Below, piece by piece: positions 47,856-57,134 of a stretch of 64,000 bases of DNA. How positions within the stretch are numbered: the first letter of the stretch is position 1; each line of letters begins with the position of its first letter. Made by a program: the position numbers and the translations under genes. The DNA is from BRH-c25 sp012519325 (lineage in GTDB: Bacteria > Bacillota > Clostridia > Lutisporales > Lutisporaceae), in assembly GCA_050950645.1 (NCBI GenBank), contig JBMNHZ010000009.1, positions 310,001-374,000 of the forward strand. The letters are read 5' to 3'. Under the pieces are notes generated by a model. It searched no databases. It saw only the letters and a list, made by a program, of their open reading frames with translations, and was not told the origin of the DNA.

Positions 47856-49925
47856 GTGCCTAGGCAATTTCCGCTGGAAAATATCAGAAACATAGGAATA
47901 ATGGCCCATATTGATGCAGGAAAGACAACAACTACGGAAAGAGTACTGTATTATACAGGAAAAACGTACAAAATAGGTGAAGTTCACGAAGGAACTGCTA
48001 CAATGGACTGGATGGAGCAGGAGCAGGAAAGGGGAATAACAATAACTTCTGCAGCTACAACAGCTGAGTGGAAGGGTCATAGAATAAACATCATAGATAC
48101 GCCGGGGCACGTGGACTTTACTGTTGAAGTAGAAAGGTCACTGCGTGTATTAGATGGAGCCGTAGCAGTTTTTTGTGCTAAGGGTGGAGTTGAACCTCAG
48201 TCGGAAACCGTCTGGAGACAGGCGGACAAATACAATGTTCCGCGAATTGCATATATTAATAAAATGGACATAATGGGGGCGGATTTCTATAGAGTAGTCA
48301 AAATGATGAAAGAAAGGCTCGGAGCAAATGCCGTTCCCATACAGCTTCCAATCGGCTGCGAAGATAGTTTTACAGGTATAGTGGACTTGATAACTATGAA
48401 AGCGCATATATTTAAGGATGACCTTGGCAAAAAAATGGAAGTGACAGAAATACCCGCAGACATGCAGGATAAGGCAAAAGAATACAGAGAGAAGCTCATT
48501 GAAGCCTTATCCGAAATAGATGAGAATCTCATGGCGAAGTATCTTGAGGGAGAAGAAGCGACAGAGCGGGAGATAAAGGATACCCTTAGAGCCGGTACGA
48601 TCGGTGTTAAGATTAATCCTGTCCTGTGCGGTTCCTCATATAAGAACAAAGGTGTGCAGCTGATGCTGGATGCAATTGTAGATTTTGCACCCTCGCCTCT
48701 CGACATTCCGCCGATTGAGGGGACTACAGTGGATGGAGAAGAGAAAATCGTAAGGCATTCTGACGATAAAGAACCCTTCTCTGCTCTTGCATTTAAAATC
48801 GTGGTTGACCCTTATGTGGGTAGGTTGGCATTTTTCAGAGTTTATTCGGGAGTGCTGGAAGCCGGCTCATATGTATACAACTCCACAAAGGGAAAAAGAG
48901 AGCGAATTGGTAGAATAGTGCGAATGCATGCCAACCACAGAGAAGAGGTAAAAGAGGTTTATACAGGGGATATTGCAGCAATTGTCGGATTTAAGGATAC
49001 AACTACGGGAGATACCCTTTGTGATGAGGAAAATGCAGTTATCCTTGAATCGATGGAGTTTCCGGAACCGGTTATCAATGTTGCCATAGAACCCAAGACA
49101 AAGGCAGGCCAGGATAAGATGAGCATAGCCCTTCAAAAACTGTCGGAAGAAGACCCTACCTTCAGGTCATATACTGATGCTGAAACCGGCCAGACCATAA
49201 TTGCGGGCATGGGTGAACTGCATTTGGAGATAATTGTTGACAGAATGATGCGGGAGTACAAGGTTGAAGCAAATGTCGGCAAGCCCCAGGTCGCTTATAA
49301 GGAGACAATCAAAAGAAAAGTACAGGTTGAGGGAAAGTTTGTCAGGCAGTCGGGGGGTAAAGGGCAATATGGTCATGTTTGGCTTGAGATAGAGCCCAAG
49401 GAACCGGGAACCGGCTTTGAATTTGTAAACAAGATAGTTGGCGGTGTAATACCCAAAGAGTATATACCTGCTGTGCAGAATGGTGTGGAAGAGGCTATCC
49501 AGAATGGTGTACTTGGAGGGTATCCTGTTCTGGATGTTAAAGTAACGCTGTATGACGGTTCATACCATGAAGTGGACTCTTCCGAAATGGCATTTAAAAT
49601 AGCCGGCTCAATGGCATTCAAGGAAGGAATGAAAAAGGCCGATCCTGTTCTTCTGGAACCTATAATGAGGGTTGAAGTAACAGTACCTGAGGAATATATG
49701 GGAGACGTTCTTGGTGACATGAACTCAAGAAGAGGGAAAATTGAAGGCACGGAAGCCAGGAGCGGTGCCCAGGTCATAAAAGGCTTTGTACCTCTTTCCG
49801 AAATGTTCGGTTACGCAACCGATTTGCGCTCCAAAACACAGGGACGCGCTGTCTATTCAATGGAGACTGACCACTTTGAAGAGGTTCCTAAGAGCATAGC
49901 CGAGAAGATATTAGGTAATAGTTAA
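47856..49925 (+). CDS. fusA: Elongation factor G
   Basis: The 689-residue translocase GTPase has G1 AHIDAGKTT, switch I EQERGITITSAATT, G3 DTPGHVDF, G4 NKMD, domain IV GGVIPKEYIPAVQNGVEEA (in parts) and domain V ending SMETDHFEEVPKSIAEKIL. GTG 47856 (reading MPRQFPLENIRNIG) follows AAAGGAGGATAATT; an earlier in-frame start at 47826 has no ribosome site. It is a single copy in this window, of usual length, in the rpsL-rpsG-fusA-tuf order. Confidence 0.97.
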   Translation: MPRQFPLENIRNIGIMAHIDAGKTTTTERVLYYTGKTYKIGEVHEGTATMDWMEQEQERGITITSAATTAEWKGHRINIIDTPGHVDFTVEVERSLRVLDGAVAVFCAKGGVEPQSETVWRQADKYNVPRIAYINKMDIMGADFYRVVKMMKERLGANAVPIQLPIGCEDSFTGIVDLITMKAHIFKDDLGKKMEVTEIPADMQDKAKEYREKLIEALSEIDENLMAKYLEGEEATEREIKDTLRAGTIGVKINPVLCGSSYKNKGVQLMLDAIVDFAPSPLDIPPIEGTTVDGEEKIVRHSDDKEPFSALAFKIVVDPYVGRLAFFRVYSGVLEAGSYVYNSTKGKRERIGRIVRMHANHREEVKEVYTGDIAAIVGFKDTTTGDTLCDEENAVILESMEFPEPVINVAIEPKTKAGQDKMSIALQKLSEEDPTFRSYTDAETGQTIIAGMGELHLEIIVDRMMREYKVEANVGKPQVAYKETIKRKVQVEGKFVRQSGGKGQYGHVWLEIEPKEPGTGFEFVNKIVGGVIPKEYIPAVQNGVEEAIQNGVLGGYPVLDVKVTLYDGSYHEVDSSEMAFKIAGSMAFKEGMKKADPVLLEPIMRVEVTVPEEYMGDVLGDMNSRRGKIEGTEARSGAQVIKGFVPLSEMFGYATDLRSKTQGRAVYSMETDHFEEVPKSIAEKILGNS

Positions 49926-50012
49926 TGAAAAAGTAGGAAGTTTGTATAGTTATCAGTTATTATACAATTTCCTAAAATATTAGATTATCCGATTTTAAAG
50001 GAGGAAAGTAAA

Positions 50013-51215
50013 ATGGCAAAGGCAAAATATGAAAGGACCAAACCCCATGTAAACATAGGGACAATCGGTCACGTTGACCACGGCAAGACCACACTTACGG
50101 CGGCAATAACAGCTGTACTTTCAAAGTATGGTCAGGCAATGGCAACAAAGTATGACGAAATAGACAAGGCACCGGAAGAGAAGGAAAGAGGAATAACAAT
50201 AAACACAGCTCATGTTGAGTACGAGACAGCCAACAGGCATTATGCCCATGTTGACTGCCCGGGTCATGCCGACTACGTAAAGAACATGATAACAGGAGCA
50301 GCACAGATGGACGGAGCAATTCTTGTGGTATCGGCAGCAGATGGCCCGATGCCTCAGACAAGAGAGCATATACTGTTATCCCGCCAGGTAGGAGTTCCCT
50401 ACATAGTGGTATTTCTGAACAAGGTTGACATGGTAGATGACGCAGAGCTTATAGAGCTTGTAGAAATGGAAGTAAGAGAACTTCTTACAGAGTATGAATT
50501 TGACGGAGACAATGCACCTATCATAGCCGGGTCAGCATTAAAGGCACTGGAGTGCGGCTGCGGGAAAGAAGACTGTGAATGGTGCAAGCACATACACGAT
50601 CTAATGGATGCAGTTGATAAATTCATACCTACACCTGACAGGCAGACAGACAAACCGTTCCTTATGCCTGTGGAGGATGTATTCTCAATAACGGGAAGAG
50701 GAACCGTAGCGACAGGAAGAGTTGAAAGAGGGACTGTAAAGGTATCGGATACGGTAGAGATAGTAGGGCTTGCAGATGAGCCGAGATCCACAGTAGTAAC
50801 GGGAGTGGAAATGTTCAGGAAGCTTCTTGAGCAGGCAGAGGCAGGAGACAACATAGGCGTGCTGTTAAGAGGAGTACAGAGGAATGAGATAGAAAGAGGT
50901 CAGGTACTGGCGAAGCCGGGATCAATAAAGCCCTATACACATTTCAAAGCGCAGGTATACGTACTGACGAAGGAAGAGGGCGGAAGGCACACACCGTTTT
51001 TCAACGGATACAGGCCGCAGTTTTATTTCAGGACAACAGACGTGACAGGAGTAATTGAATTACCGTCAGGAGTAGAAATGTGCATGCCGGGGGACCATGT
51101 GGAAATGACAATAAAGCTGATAACACCGATAGCAATAGAAGAAGGGCTGAGATTTGCAATACGTGAAGGCGGAAGAACAGTCGGATCAGGTGCTGTTGTA
51201 TCAGTAATAGAATAA
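50013..51215 (+). CDS. tuf: Elongation factor Tu, copy 2
   Basis: It encodes the same 400 residues as the gene at 12652, including the cysteine cluster 181-191. The two DNA sequences look identical from the ribosome site (14 nt before ATG) through the stop codon, and the flanks diverge at once on both sides. This pattern is best explained by gene conversion between two ancient copies. This is the str-operon copy (tufA position), 87 nt after fusA. Confidence 0.97.
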   Translation: MAKAKYERTKPHVNIGTIGHVDHGKTTLTAAITAVLSKYGQAMATKYDEIDKAPEEKERGITINTAHVEYETANRHYAHVDCPGHADYVKNMITGAAQMDGAILVVSAADGPMPQTREHILLSRQVGVPYIVVFLNKVDMVDDAELIELVEMEVRELLTEYEFDGDNAPIIAGSALKALECGCGKEDCEWCKHIHDLMDAVDKFIPTPDRQTDKPFLMPVEDVFSITGRGTVATGRVERGTVKVSDTVEIVGLADEPRSTVVTGVEMFRKLLEQAEAGDNIGVLLRGVQRNEIERGQVLAKPGSIKPYTHFKAQVYVLTKEEGGRHTPFFNGYRPQFYFRTTDVTGVIELPSGVEMCMPGDHVEMTIKLITPIAIEEGLRFAIREGGRTVGSGAVVSVIE

Positions 51216-51230
51216 ATCTTTTCAGTTTCT

Positions 51231-51257
51231 AAGGACTGGGATTATCCCGGTCCTTTG
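51231..51257 (+). terminator. Terminator after tuf copy 2
   Basis: AAGGACTGGG pairs with CCCGGTCCTT (one T-G pair) around ATTAT. The T-run is weak. It resembles the terminator after copy 1 (AGGACTAGG), suggesting both descend from one unit. Confidence 0.7.
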
Positions 51258-51285
51258 GGACTGTAAAAAATATTTTTTAAAGGTA

Positions 51286-51605
51286 TTGTAATTTGTCCTG
51301 AAATGTTATAAAATACATAAGGTTGCGAAACTTATTTAGCATGCGATGAAGTAAGAGGTTGCAGATTAAGCCGTAAGAGGTGTATTCTGGGAGCCGCAGC
51401 TGAATTCATTCAGCCGGTGAATTCTTACAGAGTATTGTCCGTTTCTGGAATTCGGGCGACTCTACTGATTATGCTGCTGAGGGTGAAAAAAAGTGTCTGA
51501 GATTTCAGGCATTAAAAAAAATAGAACACACCCGGATAAGTGTATAACAGTATGCGGTTGCACGTAAGCAAAATAAAGCGTGCAGCGAAAAGGAGGGAAT
51601 TGAAA
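51286..51605 (+). promoter_or_regulatory. S10 operon promoter and structured leader
   Basis: A tentative promoter is TTGTAA (51286-51291) and TATAAA (51307-51312), spacing 15. The leader to rpsJ is about 285 nt without an ORF of note. It contains several pairings: GAATTCA/TGAATTC around 51403-51425, a nested stem TGTCTGA/TTCAGGCA enclosed by GGGTG/CACCC (51481-51535), and TTGCACG/CGTGCAG near 51557-51586. L4-mediated autoregulation is known for this operon in other bacteria; no L4 site was recognised. Confidence 0.5.
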
Positions 51606-51914
51606 ATGGCAAAACAAAAAATCAGAATCAGACTGAAGGCATATGATCATATACTGATCGATCAGTCGGCAGAAAGAATAGTTGAAACAGCAAAAAGGAC
51701 GGGTGCAAAGGTATCAGGCCCTGTGCCGCTTCCGACTGAGAAGGAAATAGTTACGATACTTCGCGCAGTGCACAAGTACAAGGATGCAAGAGAGCAGTTT
51801 GAAATGAGAACTCATAAGCGGCTGATTGACATACTGAACCCAACACCAAAGACTGTCGATTCACTTATGAGACTGGATTTGCCGGCAGGCGTCGATATTG
51901 AAATAAAGTTATAA
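51606..51914 (+). CDS. rpsJ: 30S ribosomal protein S10
   Basis: A 102-residue S10 of exact family length, with IRIRLKAYDHILIDQSAERIV, GPVPLPTEKEIVTILR and FEMRTHKRLIDILNPTPKTVD (in parts). S10 is part of the 30S head and of NusB-S10 antitermination complexes. The ATG follows AGGAGGGAATTGAAA; upstream in-frame codons lack a ribosome site. Confidence 0.97.
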   Translation: MAKQKIRIRLKAYDHILIDQSAERIVETAKRTGAKVSGPVPLPTEKEIVTILRAVHKYKDAREQFEMRTHKRLIDILNPTPKTVDSLMRLDLPAGVDIEIKL

Positions 51915-51992
51915 AACCAGTCACTAGTCGCGAACCAGATCAAATTTAGTATGACCGCTAAGCGATCCGCTGTAAATTTTGGAGGTGTAACA

Positions 51993-52622
51993 ATGAAAAA
52001 AGCAATACTGGGTTTAAAAGTAGGAATGACCCAAATATTTGATAATGAAGGCAGAGCAGTTCCTGTTACTGTAATAGCCGCAAATCCGAATATTGTGGTA
52101 CAGAAAAAGACCGTGGAAAATGATGGGTACGAAGCAATACAGGTGGGTTTTGACGATAAAGACGAAAAAAAAGTTACGAAACCAATAAAAGGGCACTTTG
52201 CAAAGGCAAAGGTTGCAACAAAAAGATATCTCAGGGAATTCAGGTTTGAAGATGCAGGATCTTACGAAGTCGGCCAGGAAATAAAGGTGGATATCTTTAA
52301 GGAAGGCGACAGAGTAGATATAAGCGGAGTATCAAAGGGTAAAGGATTTACAGGTGCCATCAAGAGGCATAATTACAGCAGAGGGCCGATGAGTCACGGT
52401 TCTAAATATCACAGATCCGCAGGTTCAATGGGAGCCTCAGCTAGCCCCTCAAGAACACTTCCCGGGAAAAAGCTTCCGGGACATATGGGTGCAGAAAATA
52501 CAACAGTGTTAAACCTCGAGGTAGTAAAGGTTGATCCGGAAAAGAATATCATTCTTGTAAGAGGCGGAGTTCCGGGGATAAGAGGTTCACTGGTAATGAT
52601 AAAAGATACGGTGAAAGCTTGA
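51993..52622 (+). CDS. rplC: 50S ribosomal protein L3
   Basis: A 209-residue L3 with ILGLKVGMTQIFDNEGRAVPVT (in parts), SKGKGFTGAIKRHNYSRGPMSHGS (in parts) and GRT-like LPGKKLPGHMGAENTTVLNLEV (in parts). L3 helps start 50S assembly and lines the peptidyl-transferase centre. In Firmicutes it also stimulates Mini-III RNase, whose gene lies at 1615. ATG 51993 follows GGAGGTG. Confidence 0.97.
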   Translation: MKKAILGLKVGMTQIFDNEGRAVPVTVIAANPNIVVQKKTVENDGYEAIQVGFDDKDEKKVTKPIKGHFAKAKVATKRYLREFRFEDAGSYEVGQEIKVDIFKEGDRVDISGVSKGKGFTGAIKRHNYSRGPMSHGSKYHRSAGSMGASASPSRTLPGKKLPGHMGAENTTVLNLEVVKVDPEKNIILVRGGVPGIRGSLVMIKDTVKA

Positions 52623-52654
52623 TAAAGCATTCGGGGTAGAAAGGAGGATGTAAA

Positions 52655-53278
52655 ATGCCTAACGTAGCACTTTACAACGTAAGCGGCAAACAGGTTGGAG
52701 AAATCGAATTAAGTGAAAATATATTCGGCGCAGATGTAAACATTGAGGCGATGCACCAGGTGGTTAAGATGTACCTGGCAAACCAGAGACAGGGAACTCA
52801 GTCAGCCCTCACCAGAGCTGAGGTAAGAGGCGGAGGGAGGAAGCCCTGGAGACAGAAAGGAACAGGCAGGGCAAGACACGGAAGCATCAGATCACCGCAG
52901 TGGAGAAAGGGCGGCGTTGTGTTTGCTCCAAAGCCAAGATCATACAGGTATACAGTGCCTAAGAAGATAAAAAGAATAGCAATGAAGTCTGCATTAAGCT
53001 CAAAGGTTAACGATAATAGCTTAGTTGTTATTGAGGAGCTGAATTTTGATGAACCAAAGACAAAGCAGGTAGTAAGCTTGCTTGAGAATCTTAAGGTTGA
53101 TTCCAAAGCACTTATCGTTTTGGCTGACAATAATGAGAATGTTGTTAAATCGGCAAGGAACATAAAAGGCGTAAAGACCACTTTAGTAAACACATTGAAT
53201 GTGTATGACATCCTGAACCATGAGAAGTTTATTATAACAAAGGATGCTGTTAAAAAAGTTGAGGAGGTGTATGCATAA
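52655..53278 (+). CDS. rplD: 50S ribosomal protein L4
   Basis: A 207-residue L4 with the exit-tunnel loop GGGRKPWRQKGTGRARHGS and RSPQWRKGGVVFAPKPR, the site of macrolide-resistance changes, here of ordinary type. The stop codon overlaps the rplW ATG in TAATG, so the two are translationally coupled. Confidence 0.97.
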   Translation: MPNVALYNVSGKQVGEIELSENIFGADVNIEAMHQVVKMYLANQRQGTQSALTRAEVRGGGRKPWRQKGTGRARHGSIRSPQWRKGGVVFAPKPRSYRYTVPKKIKRIAMKSALSSKVNDNSLVVIEELNFDEPKTKQVVSLLENLKVDSKALIVLADNNENVVKSARNIKGVKTTLVNTLNVYDILNHEKFIITKDAVKKVEEVYA

Positions 53279-53565
53279 TGAACGCTTACGATATAATCAG
53301 AAAACCGGTAATCACCGAAAAAAGCATGAACGAAATGGCAGACAAAAAATACACCTTCATAGTTGATGTCAATGCTAACAAAACAGAAATAAAAAATGCC
53401 GTTGAAGAGATATTCAAAGTAAAGGTAGACAAAGTCAACACAATAAAAGTACTGGGCAAAATGAAGAGAATGGGGAAATATGAGGGAAGAAGGCCCAGCT
53501 ACAAAAAAGCAGTTGTGAAGCTTACAAAAGATAGCAAAGGCATCGAATTCTTCGAAGGACTGTAA
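53278..53565 (+). CDS. rplW: 50S ribosomal protein L23
   Basis: A 95-residue L23 with DIIRKPVITEKSMNEM, YTFIVDVNANKTEIKNAVEEIF (in parts) and GRRPSYKKAVVKL. L23 lies at the tunnel exit and docks trigger factor and SRP. It starts within the rplD stop codon, after GAGGAGGTG. Confidence 0.97.
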   Translation: MNAYDIIRKPVITEKSMNEMADKKYTFIVDVNANKTEIKNAVEEIFKVKVDKVNTIKVLGKMKRMGKYEGRRPSYKKAVVKLTKDSKGIEFFEGL

Positions 53566-53579
53566 AAGGAGGAGAAAAA

Positions 53580-54413
53580 ATGGCAATTAAAAAGTATAAT
53601 CCGACTTCTCCAGCTAGACGTAATATGACGGTTTCAACCTTTGAAGAAATTACAAAAACCGAACCGGAGAAATCCCTGGTTGAAATATTAAAAAGTAAAG
53701 CTGGAAGAAATAATTACGGTAAGATAACAGTAAGGCATAGAGGGGGCGGACATAAGAGACAGTATAGGATAATTGACTTCAAGAGAGACAAGGTTGATAT
53801 ACCGGCAAAGGTAGCATCAATCGAGTATGATCCTAACAGGTCTGCCAATATAGCACTTCTTAATTATGCCGATGGCGAAAAGAGATATATTATTGCTCCA
53901 TATGGGCTTCATGTGGGAGACACGGTTATATCATCGGAAAATGCCGATATAAAGGTTGGAAACGCTTTGCCTTTAAGAAGCATACCAATAGGTACGATAA
54001 TTCATAATATTGAGCTAAAGGCAGGCAAGGGAGCTCAACTGGTCAGATCTGCAGGGAATTCTGCACAGCTAATGGCCAAGGAAGGGGATTATGCACAGGT
54101 AAGGCTTCCATCCGGAGAAGTAAGAATGATCAGGATTGAATGTAAGGCTACAGTAGGCCAGGTAGGAAACCTGGATCATGAAAATATTACATTAGGCAGT
54201 GCCGGCAGAAAGAGGCGCATGGGCATAAGGCCCACAGTAAGAGGTTCTGCAATGAACCCTGTAGATCATCCTCATGGCGGTGGTGAAGGCAGGTCGCCTA
54301 TAGGAAGACCGAGTCCTGTTACTCCTTGGGGTAAGCCGACACTGGGATACAAGACAAGGAACAAAAAGAAGCTATCAAACAAGTTCATTATAAAGAGAAG
54401 GAATGAGAAATAG
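53580..54413 (+). CDS. rplB: 50S ribosomal protein L2
   Basis: A 277-residue L2 with RHRGGGHKRQYRIIDFKR, SAGNSAQLMAKEGDYAQVRLPSGE (in parts), GSAMNPVDHPHGGGEGR and the basic end KLSNKFIIKRRNEK. L2 is needed for subunit joining and peptidyl transfer; the conserved His of HPHGGGEG is present. ATG is 8 nt after AAGGAGGAG. Confidence 0.97.
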   Translation: MAIKKYNPTSPARRNMTVSTFEEITKTEPEKSLVEILKSKAGRNNYGKITVRHRGGGHKRQYRIIDFKRDKVDIPAKVASIEYDPNRSANIALLNYADGEKRYIIAPYGLHVGDTVISSENADIKVGNALPLRSIPIGTIIHNIELKAGKGAQLVRSAGNSAQLMAKEGDYAQVRLPSGEVRMIRIECKATVGQVGNLDHENITLGSAGRKRRMGIRPTVRGSAMNPVDHPHGGGEGRSPIGRPSPVTPWGKPTLGYKTRNKKKLSNKFIIKRRNEK

Positions 54414-54434
54414 TACTCGAAAGGAGGCAAATCA

Positions 54435-54719
54435 ATGAGCCGCTCAACAAAAAAAGGACCTTATGTTGATGAGAAGCTATTAAAAAAAATTATAGATATG
54501 AATAAGGCCAACAAAAAGGTTGTGATTAAGACCTGGTCAAGGAGTTCAACGATATTTCCTGAAATGGTCGGTCATACCATAGCTGTATATGACGGAAGGA
54601 AGCATGTTCCCGTATATATGACAGAGGATATGGTTGGGCACAAACTGGGTGAATTTGCTCCTACCAGAACTTTCAGAGGTCACGGACATCATACGGAAAG
54701 ATCCACAGCTCTGAAATAG
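54435..54719 (+). CDS. rpsS: 30S ribosomal protein S19
   Basis: A 94-residue S19 with MSRSTKKGPYVDEKLLKKI, TWSRSSTIFPEMVGHTIAVYDG (in parts) and LGEFAPTRTFRGH. It forms the S13-S19 pair in the 30S head. The gene has AAGGAGG before the ATG and follows the usual S10-operon order. Confidence 0.97.
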   Translation: MSRSTKKGPYVDEKLLKKIIDMNKANKKVVIKTWSRSSTIFPEMVGHTIAVYDGRKHVPVYMTEDMVGHKLGEFAPTRTFRGHGHHTERSTALK

Positions 54720-54764
54720 GAAGAAGCATCAAACTTAGTGATAATATGGAAGGAGGTATTCCCT

Positions 54765-55100
54765 GTGGAAGCTAGAGCTAAAGCTAAATATATTAGAATC
54801 TCCCCAAGAAAGGTTAATATAGTTATAGACTTAATCAGAGGCAAAAGGATTGGTGAAGCCTTTGCGATATTGAAACATACGCCGAAAGCAGCATCAGCGA
54901 TACTGGAGAAGCTCTTAAAATCAGCAGTGGCCAACGCTGAGAATAATTATGACATGAATGTCGATAAATTGTATATCTCAGAAATTTATGCCACTCAGGG
55001 ACCTACTCTTAAGAGGTTTAGGGCAGCTTCACACGGCAGAGGTGTAAGGATACTGAAAAGAACAAGCCATATAACATTGGCGGTTAAGGAAAAAGAGTGA
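54765..55100 (+). CDS. rplV: 50S ribosomal protein L22
   Basis: A 111-residue L22 with AKYIRISPRKVNIVIDLIRGK (in parts), LLKSAVANAENNYDMNVDKLYI (in parts) and the tunnel beta-hairpin GPTLKRFRAASHGRGVRILKR (in parts). The start is GTG 54765, 8 nt after GGAAGGAGG; the earlier in-frame ATG at 54738 lies before that site. Confidence 0.96.
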   Translation: MEARAKAKYIRISPRKVNIVIDLIRGKRIGEAFAILKHTPKAASAILEKLLKSAVANAENNYDMNVDKLYISEIYATQGPTLKRFRAASHGRGVRILKRTSHITLAVKEKE

Positions 55101-55116
55101 AGAAGGAGGGATTTTA

Positions 55117-55815
55117 GTGGGCCAAAAGGTAAATCCACACGGACTAAGAGTTGGCATTATTAAGGATTGGGACACAAAGTGGTATGCAGATGATAAGAGC
55201 TTTGCAGATTTTCTTGTGGAAGATAACAAGATAAGAGAGTTCTTGAAAACCAAGCTTTTCACTTCGGGTGTTTCAAGAATTGAAATAGAAAGAACTGCCG
55301 GAAAAATAAAGATGAATATACATGTGGCAAAGCCCGGTATGGTAATTGGAAAGGGCGGAGCCGGAATTGAAGAACTTAAGAAAGAACTGGAAAAGCTAGC
55401 TAACAACAAGGGTGTTACAATAAATATTACGGAAATAAAGGTACCGGAATTGGATGCGCAGTTGGTTGCTGAAAATATTGCAGCACAGCTGGAAAGGAGA
55501 ATATCATTCAGAAGGGCAATGAAGCAGTCAATGCAGAGAACAATGAGAGCGGGTGCAAAGGGTATAAAGGCTATGTGTGCAGGCCGTCTTGGCGGAGCGG
55601 AAATTGCAAGAAGTGAATGGTATCGTGAAGGAACAATACCTCTACAGACTTTGAGGGCAGATATAGATTATGGATTCGCAGAAGCACATACTACCTATGG
55701 AAGAATAGGTGTTAAGGTCTGGATATATAAGGGGGAGGTTCTTCCACAAGCCAAAACTCGTAAGAACGAGCAGGCTAAGCTGAATGAAGCAGCTGCGGAA
55801 GGAGGAGAAGCATAA
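55117..55815 (+). CDS. rpsC: 30S ribosomal protein S3
   Basis: A 232-residue S3 starting with GTG. It shows NPHGLRVGIIKDWDTKWYAD, the KH domain GMVIGKGGAGIEELKKELEKL (in parts), and the C-terminal RRISFRRAMKQSMQRTMRAGAKG (in parts) and RAD-like LRADIDYGFAEAHTTYGRIGVKVW (in parts). S3 lies at the mRNA entry channel. Its stop overlaps the rplP ATG. Confidence 0.97.
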   Translation: MGQKVNPHGLRVGIIKDWDTKWYADDKSFADFLVEDNKIREFLKTKLFTSGVSRIEIERTAGKIKMNIHVAKPGMVIGKGGAGIEELKKELEKLANNKGVTINITEIKVPELDAQLVAENIAAQLERRISFRRAMKQSMQRTMRAGAKGIKAMCAGRLGGAEIARSEWYREGTIPLQTLRADIDYGFAEAHTTYGRIGVKVWIYKGEVLPQAKTRKNEQAKLNEAAAEGGEA

Positions 55816-56258
55816 TGTTGATACCAAAAAGAGTCAAGCACCGTAAGCAGATGAGGGGCAACATGAGAGGCAAGGCAACAAGAGGTAATTATATTTCATA
55901 TGGCGAGTTCGGGCTTCAGGCTACTGAGCCGGGTTGGATCACAAGCAATCAGATTGAAGCAGCCAGACAGGCAATGACAAGGTATACAAAAAGAGGCGGC
56001 AAAATCTGGATAAAAATATTCCCTGATAAGCCGGTAACTCAGAAACCTGCCGAAACACGTATGGGTTCCGGAAAAGGTGCTCCTGAATACTGGGTATCCG
56101 TTGTAAAACCGGGCAGAGTATTATTTGAAATAGCGGGTGTTGAGGAAGAAATTGCCAGAGAGGCTCTCAGGCTGGCAGCAAATAAACTTCCTATAAAGTG
56201 TAAGTTTGTTACCCGCCGGGAAACTGAGGAAATGGTTGGTGATGCAAATGAAAGCTAA
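55815..56258 (+). CDS. rplP: 50S ribosomal protein L16
   Basis: A 147-residue L16 with PKRVKHRKQMRGNMRGKA, GEFGLQATEPGWITSNQIEAAR (in parts) and KPAETRMGSGKGAPEYWVSVVKPGR (in parts). L16 contacts the A-site tRNA. It begins in the TAATG overlap with rpsC and runs 11 nt past the rpmC start. Confidence 0.97.
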   Translation: MLIPKRVKHRKQMRGNMRGKATRGNYISYGEFGLQATEPGWITSNQIEAARQAMTRYTKRGGKIWIKIFPDKPVTQKPAETRMGSGKGAPEYWVSVVKPGRVLFEIAGVEEEIAREALRLAANKLPIKCKFVTRRETEEMVGDANES

Positions 56259-56454
56259 CAAGCTCCGCGATATGTCGGTAAAAGAATTGGAACAGAAGTT
56301 GAATGAATTAAAAGGAGAGCTTTTTAACCTTAGATTTCAAATGGCTACAGGACAGCTTGAGAACCCAATGAGAGTGCGCGATGTAAAGAAATCTATTGCT
56401 AGAATAAAAACCATCCTTAAAGAAAATGAACTTAAGTCTGTACAGGCAAAGTAG
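56248..56454 (+). CDS. rpmC: 50S ribosomal protein L29
   Basis: A 68-residue L29 with KLRDMSVKELEQKLNELKGELFNLRFQ (in parts), MATGQLENPMRVRDVKKSIARIKTIL (in parts). The start ATG 56248 overlaps the rplP end by 11 nt, with GGTTGGTG as ribosome site; ATG 56242 is two codons earlier and cannot be excluded. Confidence 0.95.
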   Translation: MKANKLRDMSVKELEQKLNELKGELFNLRFQMATGQLENPMRVRDVKKSIARIKTILKENELKSVQAK

Positions 56455-56473
56455 TAAGAAGGAGGTTTAGACT

Positions 56474-56728
56474 TTGGATAGAAATAATAGGAAAACAAGG
56501 ATTGGCAAGGTTGTAAGCGACAAGATGGACAAAACAATTGTTGTGGGTATTGAAACATTGGTGCGCCATCCCCTTTACGGCAAATCAATAAAGAGAACAA
56601 CTAAACTCAAAGCCCATGATGAAAATAACGAATGCAGAATAGGCGATAAAGTTAAAATTATGGAAACAAGACCATTGAGCAGGGATAAAAGATGGAGACT
56701 TGTTAAAATAATTGAGAAGGCTAAGTAA
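56474..56728 (+). CDS. rpsQ: 30S ribosomal protein S17
   Basis: An 84-residue S17 with RKTRIGKVVSDKMDKTIVVGI (in parts), RHPLYGKSIKRTTKLKAHDENN (in parts) and GDKVKIMETRPLSRDKRWRLV (in parts). It binds 16S helix 11 early in assembly. The start is TTG, 7 nt after GAAGGAGG. Confidence 0.96.
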   Translation: MDRNNRKTRIGKVVSDKMDKTIVVGIETLVRHPLYGKSIKRTTKLKAHDENNECRIGDKVKIMETRPLSRDKRWRLVKIIEKAK

Positions 56729-56750
56729 AATTCCGAAAGGAGGGATTTAT

Positions 56751-57119
56751 ATGATTCAGCAGGAAACACGGTTAAACGTGGCAGATAATTCCGGAGCTAA
56801 GGAACTTCTATGCATACGTGTTGTAGGCGGTTCCTCCAGAAGATATGGAAATATTGGAGATATAATAATTGCTACCGTTAAAGATGCAACGCCAGGCGGT
56901 GTTGTTAAAAAAGGAGAAATTGTAAAAGCTGTTATCGTGAGAACTGTAAAGGGCAAGAGACGTCCGGACGGAAGCTATATAAGATTTGATGATAATGCAG
57001 CGGTTATAATAAAAGAGGATAAGCAGCCGAGAGGTACCCGTATATTCGGGCCTGTTGCCAGGGAACTTCGTGAAAAGGATTTTATGAAAATAATATCCCT
57101 CGCACCTGAAGTGCTTTAA
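56751..57119 (+). CDS. rplN: 50S ribosomal protein L14
   Basis: A 122-residue L14 of exact length: MIQQETRLNVADNSGAKELL, IGDIIIATVKDATPGGVVKKGE (in parts) and GTRIFGPVARELREKDFMKI. It forms an inter-subunit bridge and is the RsfS docking site. ATG 56751 follows AAAGGAGGG. It heads the spc-type part of the superoperon. Confidence 0.97.
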   Translation: MIQQETRLNVADNSGAKELLCIRVVGGSSRRYGNIGDIIIATVKDATPGGVVKKGEIVKAVIVRTVKGKRRPDGSYIRFDDNAAVIIKEDKQPRGTRIFGPVARELREKDFMKIISLAPEVL

Positions 57120-57134
57120 GGGAGGTGTTTTGTA

